Below are positions 1 through 12,239 of a stretch of DNA of 64,000 nt, in pieces. Within the stretch, counting starts at the first letter, position 1. Each line of letters opens with the position of its first letter. The translations under genes and the position numbers were made by a program. Where the stretch lies: assembly GCA_018873245.2 (NCBI GenBank), contig JAEMBT020000004.1, positions 4,450,573 through 4,514,572 of the forward strand, in the 5' to 3' direction. The notes under the pieces are model-generated. The model was not told where the DNA came from. It did not search any database and saw nothing but the letters and a program-made list of their open reading frames with translations. The DNA comes from Archegozetes longisetosus (Eukaryota > Arthropoda > Arachnida > Sarcoptiformes > Trhypochthoniidae).

Positions 1-915
<915 letters not shown>

Positions 916-1287
916 ATGTCGAAAAGCCCGATAACTGACGAAAGATTGCTAAATGACGGAGAGAACGGATGGAAGTGCGAGGCATTGGCCGTCATCTATG
1001 ATATCCAATCATTTGTCAAAAGCCTTACTATCTCTTCATTACTGCCCTGCAATCAAAATGGGATTTATCTGAATCTCGAAACTAAAGAAAACAACTTGTT
1101 CACTATTGAGATGAGTTCTGCTGGTTTCCGGGTTTGCGGCCAACAGTTCGACAGCCATTCAGACGCCAACGAAGAGACCATTTATTACGAGACGCCGTAC
1201 GCTCTGCTTGACTCGATATCTCCGGCTTATCGTCAATGCTTTGGCGCAGAACTGGCTGACAAATTGCAAAAATTAGCTAACAACTAA
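916..1287 (+). CDS. GSKIP: GSK3-beta interaction protein (GSKIP) homologue
   Basis: A 123-residue single-exon gene. GSKIP is a small cytosolic scaffold that binds and inhibits GSK3-beta and, in vertebrates, also anchors PKA-RII; the same fold occurs near the N-terminus of CLU proteins. The C-terminal half carries the family hallmark YETPYALLDSISPAYRQ followed by CFGAELADKLQKL, the GSK3-interacting helix. The centre has the family strand pattern (YLNLETKENN, then SAGFRVCGQQFD). Length is close to the 139-residue human protein, with a shorter N-terminus. The ATG at 916 is the first in frame, after a run of A. Weak similarity in the region corresponding to the vertebrate RII-binding helix means PKA anchoring should not be assumed. 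No intron is evident, and the stop is TAA at 1285-1287. Confidence 0.85.
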   Translation: MSKSPITDERLLNDGENGWKCEALAVIYDIQSFVKSLTISSLLPCNQNGIYLNLETKENNLFTIEMSSAGFRVCGQQFDSHSDANEETIYYETPYALLDSISPAYRQCFGAELADKLQKLANN

Positions 1288-4200
1288 TTTGATTCCAAAC
1301 AACCATATCTTTAGGTAATTACTTGGTGACTATCTAAAGAACTGGTATTTATCTGGACACTAAAGCTATTGATGTTTTTTTATTTGCTGTGAATTCCAGC
1401 TTATCTTCAGTTTTTACTAAAGTTAATTGAGTGACGAGTTATTTACTAATTTATAGATTATTTATTAATTTATAAATTGTTTACTAATTTTTGAACTGTT
1501 TATCAACTCGTATGATCTATGACTTAATAAGAAACTATTAAGTCTTGTCTAAGCCTTAAAAGATAAGTGAGTTTTTGTTTATGAGAATCGTTTTGATTTT
1601 ATCTAATTGTTTTATGCAACAATCATTGATGAAATGCATGTAAATAATTAAACAATTGGTTAAAATTCAAATTTATTTATGCCGACGCTAGAATAGAATA
1701 TATTTTACAAGTTATTCAAGATTTTAATGCATTTTTAAAGCTTCTCAAAGTAAATTCTCTGTTATTCCAGATGTGATGTAAGCTCAAAAACTAAACAATC
1801 TTTGAAAGCAACCAGAAGTGATGCGCTGTCATGGCATGTTTTCCACCAGACCATAATATTGAATGTATTAAACTTATAGGATATTCAATATAGTAATCAA
1901 AGTAGATTAGAAATCAAATTTGTCAATAAGTTGATACGCATCACAAGGAGGTTGATATAGCCACGTCCTTTCCTTGTTGCTATCATGGATTATTAAGTTT
2001 TCAACTGCCCGTGCATTCAAAATGATTATCATTAATATTATTATCATTTACATTATGATTGCTTCGGTGATCTTTGAATTAGAATATCCTATTGAACAAA
2101 TGTGCTGAATACTATAGCAACGATTAATTGAATTGGGCTTATTCTTGCATAATTGAGATGTTTACAAGCTATGATAAAAATATGTTCAAACAAATATTTG
2201 GACAAATATTTTGCATAATAACTGCAATCCTATCAAAGTTATCGTTGCTTTAATATAGTATCTATTGATATCTGAATTTGTATGTCTAAACTCTTGAATA
2301 ACTCATCAGTTTTCCTCTATTGTAATGTTGATTACTCAATGCCATTGAATTGCAAATATTTTGTTCGACTGATTCGTAATTGATTTGATTTAGCAATCAA
2401 TCGATCAATATCTAACACTATAATCAAGTTATGAGAAATTTGATTTATGTAAGTCAAGAAAATATATCCGACACATTTGTTCGTTTAGAAGAAAGTTACT
2501 AATAGAATTTTAAATTTATTTTTTGAAAATTTGTTAGAATCATTCCACTCATAGAATTATCGACCGTATAGTTCTATAGTTCGTACAAACTTATTTGATT
2601 TGAGTCATATATTGAGTGCCAATTTTATTATTGATTATTAAGTACTTAAGTACTTTCAGTATTATTAAGTTTAACTCAAAACATTTGTTCAACAATTTAT
2701 GTTATGAGAAAGTTCTTGAGCTAAAAAATTAGATGTTGTATTAGATGTACTATCAAATCCAAAAGTAAAGTATTCTTTAAGATATGCTTTTGTGTATAGT
2801 CAAATTTTTTGATTGGAAGCTGTACTCAACCATATTATATATCATTTACATGTTTTACATGTTTTATATGATTGGTAGCTGCGGACCATCTGAGTAACAA
2901 ATTATAAGTGTATACATTGAACTTGTTAAAGTTCTATACAGTAAAGTATGCATATAAGGAAAAAAGTACTTTACTTTTGTATTAGATATATATATATATT
3001 TAAAATGCTGATATATTGTACTGCAAATTAGTCAATATTCTAGTCAATTAAACAGACTCTGTTTCTATGAATAAGAAAAGCCATTTATTTCTATACTTAT
3101 AAATTAATTCCACAAACGATGTTTCTGCAACTGATTTTGTTGTCTCTTCTATTCAACTATTATATAAACAGTACAGTACTTGAAACTGAGCAAAAATCAA
3201 CTGTTCGATAGGTTATATTTCTCAGGTTATAAATGACGCACATAGAGATTCATATCACGCGTATAAAGTTGAATTACTCCTACTCAAGTGTAATCACCAG
3301 AGCACCGACTTTTTCGGACATGAAATCTTGAAAACTCATTGGAAAAGTCAAGCATAAAACGGGAAATTCGAATTAAAGTTCGAGACTGAAATTCTAGCTT
3401 AATTGGTACCTTTTATAAGTTCAGAATTTACATGTACAGCGAAACTTGTCTAACTTGAATACGCAGTTAATCACCTTTTAAAAATCAATAACAGTTAAGC
3501 CATGTTTTTATACGGCAATTCATATTGTTTATTTCAAACATCTTTAGTGCATGTCAAAGTTAAAGAAGTTTTGTATCAAATTTCCTCTGAAAATTACATA
3601 TTTAGGTGGAATATGACAAAACAAATGAAAAAAATTGAAGTTTTCGTGAGCAAATTTTCAGCCTCAAGCTCTTTTCAATTGATGTTTTCTGAAAAATCTT
3701 TGAAATTTCATGTTATTCTCAAAGGAGTAGCTGATCATTCAAAAAGATTTCATTCTTAATTGGCAGCTTTATTGTTTTCAAATAAATTTGAATCAAATCT
3801 AGAAAAATCGGAATTTTCAGAAGATTCGGAGTTTTTGGAAAAAGTGTGGAAATTCAGATTTTTTGGAACATAAATGTTAGGTCGTTTTCTAGTTATTTGA
3901 TGATTGACACTCATCTCGAAATTTCCGAATGTTTAGAGAAATAGACAGAAATAGTCGTATTTCCGATAAAGTTCCTGCTCTAGTAATTACTAAATTTACT
4001 AGCACCAAAAGCACTATAGTTTCTTAATTCTGCAGTGGGTTGTAATTGGTATACACATATTTTCTTCCTTAGCTCTCAAACTATAGGATTTATCTAATAT
4101 TAAGTGCCGGTCGGATTACAGCTTACTTCATCAGAAGTCTCTACAAATGATTGATGCAATCGATTACATAAGACAATATTCATTACTAACTAAACTAAGA

Positions 4201-4664
4201 CTAAATGTTTAATCCCGACAATTTCTGACGTAACATAATTTATATTTAGCTAAGACTTCGTCATCTATTTTAGGAATAAATTTTGGATTTGTTATTGACT
4301 TTTGATGGAGCTGTATCCCTACAGACATACAGTCAAAGCCGCACGTAGTATACTCATTTATAATGAATCTCCGCTTATAGTAAACGCTCTGTTCTGGAAA
4401 TGGCACTGATATCATAAAAGCCGTTACAAAAGTACAGTATAGTGTAATACTAGTTGTTATGAACGTTCCTGCTCAAAATATAGTATAATATTCATCTAGA
4501 GTGAATTCATTTGAATAGCTGAAAAAACAAGGAATAAAATTGGAAATATATCTAAAATTAACAAAAAGTCAACTTACTCTCATTTAATTTAAGATATAAA
4601 TGACCTAAAATCGTTTTAAATTGTTAAAATTTTACAAATTTAGTTTGATTGAAGTTTTTGTGCG
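1288..4664. other. AT-rich intergenic DNA without recognisable genes
   Basis: No homology-bearing reading frame or structured RNA was recognised. Short open frames (3502-3759 plus, 4209-4415 minus) have low-complexity or incoherent translations, no family resemblance and no splice context. A short (TA)n run sits near 2986-2999. The interval could contain regulatory DNA or exons of an unrecognisable gene. Confidence 0.5.
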
Positions 4665-5330
4665 AATTCATTATAAAAACTTAAGCAAATACTTCATGTT
4701 TACTTACACAACAATAGAAGTATTACTAATCAGTAAATATTTTTTGGACATTTCGATAACTCATTTGTTATTTTCACCGGCACTTTTGAATCCAATGATT
4801 CTTTTTGACTCCAGTACTTGTCTTATGAGCAGACGTTAGAGGAGAAACTTGAGATCGATTATTTAAATACATGTCTCTTACTACTAAAACCTAAACATTG
4901 AACTAATTTTTGTTTTATTCACTTTAATGTACAATTAAATGATTATAGTTAAAAATATATTCAAAGCTATATCACTATATGCTATACATAGCCATACAGA
5001 GCTACTCTGTAGTGTAGCTATAATACATAACAAAATTTCTAACTGTAATTATTTAATTGTACATTAAAGTAAGTAAAACAAAAAATAGTTCAATGTTTAG
5101 GTTTTTGTTGAAAAAGACACGTATTTAAATAATTGATCTCAAGTTTCTCCCCTAACGTCCACTCATAAGACAAGTGCTAAAGCCAAAAAGAATCATTTGA
5201 TTCAAAAGTACCGATGAAAATAATAAATGAGTTATCAAAACGTCCAAAAATGTCTACTAACACTCCTACAATAGTGATACTCTCATTGTTGTGAAAGTAA
5301 GCATAAAGTTTTTGCTTAAACTTTTACAAT
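4665..5330. repeat. Foldback element FB1 (long inverted repeat with ~90-bp spacer)
   Basis: The left arm (about 4665-4950) is the imperfect reverse complement of the right arm (about 5041-5330). For example, ACTTTAATGTACAATTAAAT at 4921-4940 pairs with ATTTAATTGTACATTAAAGT at 5051-5070, and matching segments continue outward past the AGTTTCTCC/GGAGAAACT and GAATCATT blocks. The spacer holds a small palindromic segment (CTATA/TATAG strings). It encodes no protein, since the open frame in the left arm is a by-product. The structure fits a non-autonomous foldback DNA transposon or MITE. Confidence 0.75.
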
Positions 5331-5439
5331 TTTACAAATTTTTTAGAGATTTATCTAGATTTAAGCAAAAATTTTCATAACTTTGAGTCTTGCGATAGAG
5401 ATTTTGTAAATCAGCTCAAGTAACATTTTACTCCATGTA

Positions 5440-5840
5440 CTCCATGCTTTGATAAGATAGATACTATTGAAACTACCGTAATATCTAACTTAACATTGCA
5501 TGCAATGGTATCTATTAATAAATTCCCGATAAAGGATGCAATGCTATTGAGATAGTGTTGTATCTAATTTTAGGGCAATTTTAAGAATCTATAACTCTGA
5601 ACTAATTACCTTTTAATTAAAGCCGATTTGATTTAAATATGATGTTTAGTCTCTTAAAGAATAAATACTAATCTTTAAATTATTGTCTACAGTATGAAAC
5701 ACCATTACGTGCAATGTTATGCTGATTTCTAAGAATAGGTGCAATATTATTGAGATATCATTGCACGAGATTTCGATAAAATATAAGCCATTGAATATGA
5801 CTTAGTATTGCATGCAATATTATTCCATATAGTACGGTAA
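5440..5840. repeat. Imperfect short repeats with a TTGCATGCAA palindrome
   Basis: The 12-bp palindrome ATTGCATGCAAT occurs at 5495-5506 and again at 5807-5818. Between them GATGCAATGCTATTGAGATA (near 5537) is echoed by GGTGCAATATTATTGAGATA (near 5737). Flanking strings containing TACCGTAAT and its complement suggest an old inverted-repeat element. There is no coding potential. Confidence 0.4.
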
Positions 5841-5849
5841 TAATCCTTA

Positions 5850-6462
5850 CGACAAAAAAATCCGGAAACCCATCACCGAAAAAAATATTCTATTCATGAG
5901 TCTTAAAAAATATTTTTGTATGACTCAAAAACGGTTCAAAACGAATATGTTGTCAAGTCTAATAAAAGACATTTGAGTGGCTCATAGACATACATATATC
6001 ATCAATCTGCCATTCCAACGTCTAGACATTTATATCTGGCCTTAAGCTTAAAATAAGACGATCGCACATCTTTATCCTTTCGAACGTATTCTACCCAAAA
6101 AATATTTCTAAGGGTGATGACGTATCTCGAGAATTAAATTTTCGACCTCAACCTGATTCAACACTTATGAAGAATAATAAAGGATATTATTGAGAAAGAA
6201 GAACCAAAAAAATTTCAACTGTGGGTCGCGAAAATATACCAAATATGAAACAATTTACAATTAGACGCATAGGAGTCGTTGAGCAAAAGTATGAAAGAAC
6301 ACATTAAAAAGTGTATAGCTGCAGAGGGAGACCAAATTCAATTATCATCTCTTTATAGTTGTAATAATTAGAATCAAATGTATTCTTGTGATGAATTTCA
6401 AGTCAAGATATTGTAAATTTCATTAAAAAATTTACACTTATTTTTTCCGGATTTTTTTGTCG
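5850..6462 (+). mobile_element. Internally deleted Tc1-like element with perfect 18-bp terminal inverted repeats
   Basis: The ends CGACAAAAAAATCCGGAA (5850-5867) and TTCCGGATTTTTTTGTCG (6445-6462) are exact inverted repeats. Near the right end, plus-strand frames read fragments similar to the C-terminus of Tc1-type transposases (a segment like 'ENIPN' followed, after a frame change, by SKSMKEHIKKCIAAEGD, compare the usual SMPRRxxAVIxAKG). The catalytic core is absent. This looks like a deletion derivative of about 613 bp that kept its ends and a little 3' coding sequence. Confidence 0.6.
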
Positions 6463-6466
6463 CGAG

Positions 6467-7463
6467 ATGTAGTTTTGATAAGTGTTGTCAATTTACAATA
6501 ATCACTATAATTATATAAGTTAATTACTATTTAAGGGCTGAATATTTCATTTATTATTGAAATGAAAGCATGCTTTGATTATTGACCCCAATATATTTAT
6601 GTTAAATTTCGTTATGATCAATATTTTTTGGATTGGTGATAAGTTTTTTAAAGAATGCATAAGTGATTATAGATCTTTGGTCAATCGATAAGACATCAAA
6701 TCCTATTACTGGCTTTAATTTAATACTTATCAAAACTATAATGCAATACACAGAACTAAAAGATAGATAGTTTCGAACTTAAATTTCAGCTAACATTGTC
6801 TATGAGATATTTATAGTGAATGGCTGTTATAGTGAACGGTTTTAGTTGCACTTTTGGTTGACTATAAAAGGTTGTTTACTTCTAGTATAAAGACTCCTAC
6901 TCAATCGAAGCTACACAATAGTAATTGGACTGTTAGACGATATACTGTATTGAAGTTTTCTGTAATTTATTACTTTTGCCTACTATCCGGCATAAGAAAA
7001 TATAATTTTGGTTTCATCTTTCTTGTACTTTAAAGAGTACGATCAAAATCATGAGTCGAGTTCGCAAACAAATTTTGATTCAGAAATCGAATTACATGTC
7101 GTTATCGTTCAAAATGATAAATACTTTCTATAATGAAAATGTAACCTATTTCCAAAATTGCTTTTCAAGATTAATCAAAATATAGAATTTATGAATTTGT
7201 AACTGAAAACTGCAAACAAAAGTTGTATTTCAAGTTGTAAGTCAACAATTTGCATTAATTTCAAAGAATTTTAATGAGATGTCAAATATGACACGAAATT
7301 AAAGTGAATTGCTAGAATATAATAATTATTTAGAGAAAGCATCCGGGGTAGGATGTGTTCGTCGTTTTACGTACTTGAGTTCATAATAGTTTGTAACTAA
7401 TAGACTACGAGTACATGATCTCAGATATATAGATTAACTGGTTACATGATCCTTAGTTGAAAA
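6467..7463. other. Intergenic region upstream of the first astacin gene
   Basis: No gene was recognised. A TATA-like CTATAAAAGG occurs near 6862-6871, about 600 bp before the astacin ATG. Strings with TATAGTGAA near 6810-6845 resemble the ends of pogo/Tigger-like MITEs found elsewhere in the window. A promoter for the 7464 gene probably lies here, but its position is not clear. Confidence 0.35.
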
Positions 7464-8913
7464 ATGATAACATTTAGTTGCATTCTAATACTTAATCTGT
7501 TACTTATTGAAGGCAAAAATTTGAAAGATTCTAGATTTTTGACTGACTCTGACTTCAAGAATGCAGATAAACTTTCTATCGAAGAGATAGATCGAGGTGT
7601 TGGTTTTGTCAACGAGACAGCAGAATTCAATCCACATTTTTTCGGGGGAGATATAGTTCATAAACCATCTAAGAAAAGAGTTGATGTAAGAAGTGTTGAT
7701 CTTATGTATTCATTAATGCCTTTGAAGAATGTTTCAAAAGTTTTTGTGAAAATAGATTCACGGATATATTACAAAATCTTCAGGACGTCACTGGCCCAAT
7801 GGAAGAATTCCATATGAATTTTTCGACTTTTTCAGCCCTGAAGAGAAGGCTCACATTGCAAAAGCTTTTAGCTACTTTCATAACAAAACTTGCATTCGAT
7901 TTGTCAAACGGGAGCCAGAAGATAAAAGTTATATCAAGTTTACCAAAGATGAAGGATGTTTCTCAGACTATTTGGGTCGAAAGAAAAGAAAATCTCAAGA
8001 GGTCTCGCTGTCTGAAGAATGCATGAGAGTTGACATTATCACTCATGAACTGATGCATGCGATCGGTTTTATGCACGAATTTTCGCGTCCAGATCGTGAT
8101 AAATATATAGATATTTATTACGATAATATTGATCCGAGTATGTTAGCACTTTTATTATATCTAATATATTTTCAAGAACTTTACTTAATTATTTTGTTAA
8201 CAGGTCTCGATGCGAAATCTCAATTTCTTAAACAATCAGGCGAAGTATTCGGTGACTGGAATTTAACATTTGATGTTAAAAGTGCTATGTTTTATGAAGG
8301 TAATATCGCGGCCAAAGATCCTAATATACCAGTCATGAGAGCGAAAAATGGAGAAGAGTTGAGATGTAAACCACATGAGTGTCCGACTGAATTGGATACC
8401 ATTAAGATTAATACTATCTATAATTGCCGTAATTATAAAACTAAAGCATCAGAAACAGCGAGTAGTAGTAATTTGAGTCTGGATAATACACATTCTTGTT
8501 CTCTATTGCAATGGGAGTCAAGGAAACATTTTAACGAAAGTGATAATCCAGTTGTTTCTCAAAAGACAAGTAGTGGTAAACATTTAATATGTCGAGCACT
8601 TCTATATAATGGCCGATTCATGTCAGGAGAAACTAATGGCGATAATTCAAGGTGTATTATCATAAGCAATGGATTAGGATATTCCTGGGATTTCATTAGC
8701 TATGATATTCTTGTTAATCCATTCAATAAAGCAATTGAGTGGCAAAACCTAAGTCATCAAACAAGAGAATCAGGTGGTCAATCAGATGACAATAATTGGA
8801 TGCTAGTTGACAAGAAGAATGGAAAGAATACCTATGTAACTAGATGTAGTAAATATAAAGTGTTGTTGAAACATTTGAGACTTTGTTTAGCTTATGAGAT
8901 CTTGAAATGCTAA
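7464..8913 (+). CDS. Secreted astacin metalloprotease with C-terminal DM9/DUF3421-like domain (copy A)
   Basis: Predicted zinc endopeptidase (M12A) of 437 residues from three exons: 7464-7685, 7756-8137 and 8204-8913 (introns of 70 and 66 nt, phases 0 and 1). Residues 1-17 are a signal peptide. The propeptide holds the aspartate-switch motif FGGDI (Asp63) that caps the zinc in astacin zymogens. The catalytic motif HELMHAIGFMHE begins at His171 (zinc ligands His171, His175, His181; base Glu172) and is followed by RPDRD. The Met-turn is SAMFY. Residues from about 298 resemble a DM9/DUF3421 repeat: a tryptophan-containing strand, then NPVV, then a GKHLICRA block and YDILVNP. The exon layout is identical to the copy at 14189. 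Intron 2 is a multiple of three with no stop, so retention would keep the frame; comparison with copy C supports splicing. Substrate unknown. Confidence 0.85.
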
Positions 8914-9087
8914 CAGAATTTATCAGTAATCAGTTATAAATTTTACTCGTCACATACTTTACAAACTACCAAATTTTAATATTTAAGTAATGCTCTTTCG
9001 CTCAATTGACTGTTCAAACATAAGATTTACAGTTAAATTTTAAATCTTAATGGTGGTCGTATTTTGAAAAATTACTTTCAAACCACA
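8914..9087. other. Short intergenic spacer after astacin A
   Basis: 3'-UTR and spacer of the astacin gene. No further feature was recognised before the inverted-repeat element that begins at about 9088. Confidence 0.3.
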
Positions 9088-9680
9088 CTGTAATGCACAA
9101 ACTTTTCCCATTTATCACCTTTGCTTGGCTTTTGCTTCAGAATGCTTGATGTGCTGTTGCTGGCAATTCTTTATTAAAAATTTAGGTTCAAATTTTGGCA
9201 TATTATTGCGAATCACTTTGATATTTAAGCTAATTTGAGATTTGGTAATGAGTTTAATAATAAAAGCAGTTCTAGCTCTTATTATTAAACTTATTACCTA
9301 ACCTTAAATTATCTTGAATATCAAAGTGATTTGCAATAATATGTCAAAAATTCCAAAGTAAAGCCACAGCCGTAGCGAGCGGGAGAGCCATGGAGGCTAC
9401 GACTTCCAAAAGATTTTATTAAAATTTGAGTGTAATTCTATACTCCAAAAATGTTAAAAAAACTTGAAACTGTATTTATTTGATTCATCAATCAACTGTT
9501 AACACTAATAAAAAGTTGACAACAAATGGAAGGATATTTTGGTAGGGATTAGTGCTTGCCATCTGAACCTGAGCATTTGATTTCAGACTTTTAGCTTACT
9601 CTCTGGCTAAAAGTCGTGGCTACGGCACTGAGTAAAACCAAAAGTGTAAATGATAAATGGGATAAAGTTCATGCGTTTCC
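9088..9680. mobile_element. Non-autonomous inverted-repeat element FB2 with nested hairpin
   Basis: Outer imperfect inverted repeats lie at about 9088-9136 (ACTTTTCCCATTTATCACCT inside) and 9627-9678 (GATAAATGGGATAAAGTTCA inside). Nested within is a near-perfect hairpin with arms 9195-9270 and 9273-9352, in which GGTAATGAGTTTAATAATAA pairs with TTATTATTAAACTTATTACC. No transposase frame is present. This is most likely a MITE-like element inserted between the astacin gene and the membrane-protein gene. Confidence 0.65.
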
Positions 9681-9882
9681 ATGTGTCAAGTGAAGCCGAA
9701 TACTTTCTCGAAAAAATTTGAAATGTATTCTCAGTCGAGCTTTAACTTTGAAAAGTCGTAACAATCATTAATAATTAATTGGAAAATCGCTCGCTTCAAT
9801 GCAAATTATTGAGCGCTATAACAATGATTCTTATAATGACATCAAATACGTTTGATTTCTCAAACAATTCACATTTGTTGAA

Positions 9883-10569
9883 ATGATAAGAATTTTTCTG
9901 TTAATATTATTGTTCTTAAGCTATTCTCGTTATTCACTTATGCAAAATCTATTTCTGCCAAATATAACTTATATCGAGACAAATAACGCGAATAAGTGTT
10001 ACGACAACTGTTTAAAAGAATCGAAATGGAATTGTGAACAATGTCTTAATGTGACTAAAATTGCAACTTCTGTCAAACTCGAAGCATTTTGCTGTGTTTA
10101 TTACAATCAAATTGATTGCACTTTTCACTGTCTCTATAGTTTGCCTCAAATAAAAAGTAATTCGACATATCATAAAGATCTGGAAAGCAATAAATTAAAT
10201 TCAGTCAAACATTTAGAACAAATGGCATGTTCTAATAACAGCTATGCATTTGATAATTGCAAACGTAAGTCATTCTTCTGATTATTGCCTGAGCCTATGA
10301 TTAGTTGTTATAACTTTTGTTCAGTTTATGTCAATACAACTGCAAACTCGACTTCAAATTCTAGTCTCAACTCATCGAAAGTGAAACAAAACACTTTATT
10401 TATCATATCATTGGTGTCAGTGGTTGCTGTTGCCATTGTCTTCACTTTACTTGTCTTTGTAATGAGTAAAGAAAGAGAACATTTTGTTAATCTTCGTTCT
10501 GGTTCTGGTAGTAAATTGAGCGTTAAAAATGCCTCAAACAGCACCACTAAAGGATCAAAATTAATATAA
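9883..10569 (+). CDS. Small type I membrane protein with Cys-rich, glycosylated ectodomain (function unknown)
   Basis: Not recognised as a known family. Two exons, 9883-10264 and 10325-10569, are joined by a 60-nt phase-1 intron (donor GTAAGT, acceptor TTCAG) to give 208 residues. A hydrophobic signal peptide covers roughly residues 1-20. The ectodomain contributes ten cysteines, including the motifs CYDNC, CEQC and FCC, which suggests a compact disulfide-bonded domain. Many NxS/T sequons follow, concentrated in a Ser/Thr/Asn-rich stalk at about 128-150. A single transmembrane helix spans about 152-174, followed by a 34-residue basic and Ser-rich cytoplasmic tail. Without splicing, a stop in the intron would truncate the protein before the membrane anchor. 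It sits between copies of the astacin cluster but shares no sequence with them. Confidence 0.65.
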
Positions 10570-10641
10570 CATTACCTAGTCATCATCTTCTATCGACTTG
10601 TGCATTTGTCTTATTAAAATAGTTGTTTGTGTTTCTATAGA

Positions 10642-11480
10642 GTGGTGCAAAAGTTTTTGCTTTGGTAAGGAAATCAATTGCAATGTCTATGATTCCTTGC
10701 AAACCAGTAGTATAGAACGAGTTATATCTAAACATCAAAGTGTGTAAAGTGTGCGTGTATTTTAAGTAGTAAAACATTATCGATGACAACAGTCGAAGTC
10801 TTAAGTTTCGTATAGCAATCCAGTTCTTAGTTCTACAAATGAAGCATTTATTGTCTTCCGTACAGAGGACAGTAAATGCTTCATTCGTAGAATTAAGAAC
10901 TGGATTGCTGCACAAAACTTAAGACTTTTCACAAATTTAGATAACGAAGGCCATATTAAAAACTATCCATTTTATTGAAACATTAAGTAATTGATTCCAG
11001 TCATGGGTCTACTTACTATCGAAACTTTTTTCAAAACTTTTATCTTCAAAAATATTAGAGACAACAAATAATAAGAACTGATTTCCATTTCAAAACTTGA
11101 TTTGTTTTGTATTCTTTTTGCTCAGATAGAGAATGACTTTAAAAGTACAATATTTTGAATATTATTTGGAATAAGTTTATCATCAGATAAGAGTCATTAA
11201 TCTGACAAAGATAATGAATAATGAATTTTCTCTTTGAGATATTCAATAAGACTTAAGCCCTTCAAATATCTGAATTTTAAAAAGCGTGAAGAAGATAATA
11301 AACGCTTGAAATGTTGAAAAATTTGTCCTTAATATTAAAATTTCGTTCAGAAAATGTGTTGCTATTTTGTTTTATTGATGCAGCTCTGCTCTGGAGCATC
11401 ACTCGCCGTACACTACTTGTCTGCAAAGTATCACAATTATTGCAGTTTGTCTTCATACCAAAGCAAAAATTTTGCACCAC
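10642..11480. mobile_element. Non-autonomous Tc1/mariner-like element FB3 with terminal repeats and internal hairpin
   Basis: Terminal inverted repeats GTGGTGCAAAAGTTTTTGCT (10642-10661, extending to 10667) and TACCAAAGCAAAAATTTTGCACCAC (11456-11480) bound about 840 bp. An internal hairpin pairs about 10795-10857 with 10868-10928 almost perfectly. Its reading (fragments like NKCFI and KNWIA on either strand) hints at duplicated transposase remnants, but no intact frame remains. Target-site duplication is not clear; the flanks read CTATA on the left and GATAATC on the right. Confidence 0.65.
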
Positions 11481-12239
11481 CCGATAATCATTTGAATTTT
11501 TATTCGTAATTGGGATGATAGATAAGTGAAAAACTCATCTGCAATAAATGTGTTTAAGAATATAGAAATAGTAGTTATTCTGATATCTTGATAGTGTTTG
11601 GTTTGATTAATTATAGATATCAAAGTCTTTAAATGAATCCATTAGTGAGTAATTCATTTATCAATTTGCATAAGTTTCAATAGGAATTCATTTTTTAAGG
11701 ATTGAAAAGTAATCTTCGAGCATAAATTTATCATAAGACCACAAATCGATGTCTGTTTACGAATGAGTATTTATATATTGTGTCAAAATATTCGGTAACT
11801 TTCATGTCAACTTTGATATATTTTCACTTGAGATATGCCAACATTAATGTGCTTATATTGTTTGAACTAACAAGTAAGATGCAATAAAAATATTAATGCG
11901 AATCTCTGATAACTTCTATAAAAAATATTGTAATCAACTTTTACACCTCAAATCAAACTGACGGGCCTCTGGTATGAATTACGTTTATTTATTACAAATG
12001 AAGTTTGATTTATTAGTTATTAATACTTTCGATAAGAAGTTCAAAAAATTGTCGGCTCGTTAGGTAAAAATGCTGTCAAAATGAAGAAAAGTGATTCAAG
12101 AAAAACCGATAAAACTTATGCGCAATGATTCCACGAATTACTTATCAAATACATGTTTAGAAGTCCTAATAAATTGTTGGTCAGATAGTCTTCATTCACT
12201 TATGTCATAAAGTTTATCTTATTAACATAGGTTTCAATT
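11481..12239. other. Intergenic DNA between element FB3 and the astacin pseudogene
   Basis: AT-rich, with no recognisable gene. It presumably contains the decayed promoter of the astacin pseudogene. Confidence 0.35.

Noticed and set aside
3502-3759. 85-codon plus-strand open frame
   Set aside because: AT-rich, no family resemblance, no signal peptide, domain or splice context; expected by chance.
4209-4415. 68-codon minus-strand open frame
   Set aside because: No recognisable domain, no promoter or splice support, isolated in non-coding DNA.
4621-4839. 72-codon open frame
   Set aside because: Lies within the left arm of foldback FB1 and has no protein similarity.
7799-8026. 75-codon plus-strand open frame in astacin A
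   Set aside because: Out-of-frame shadow of astacin exon 2.
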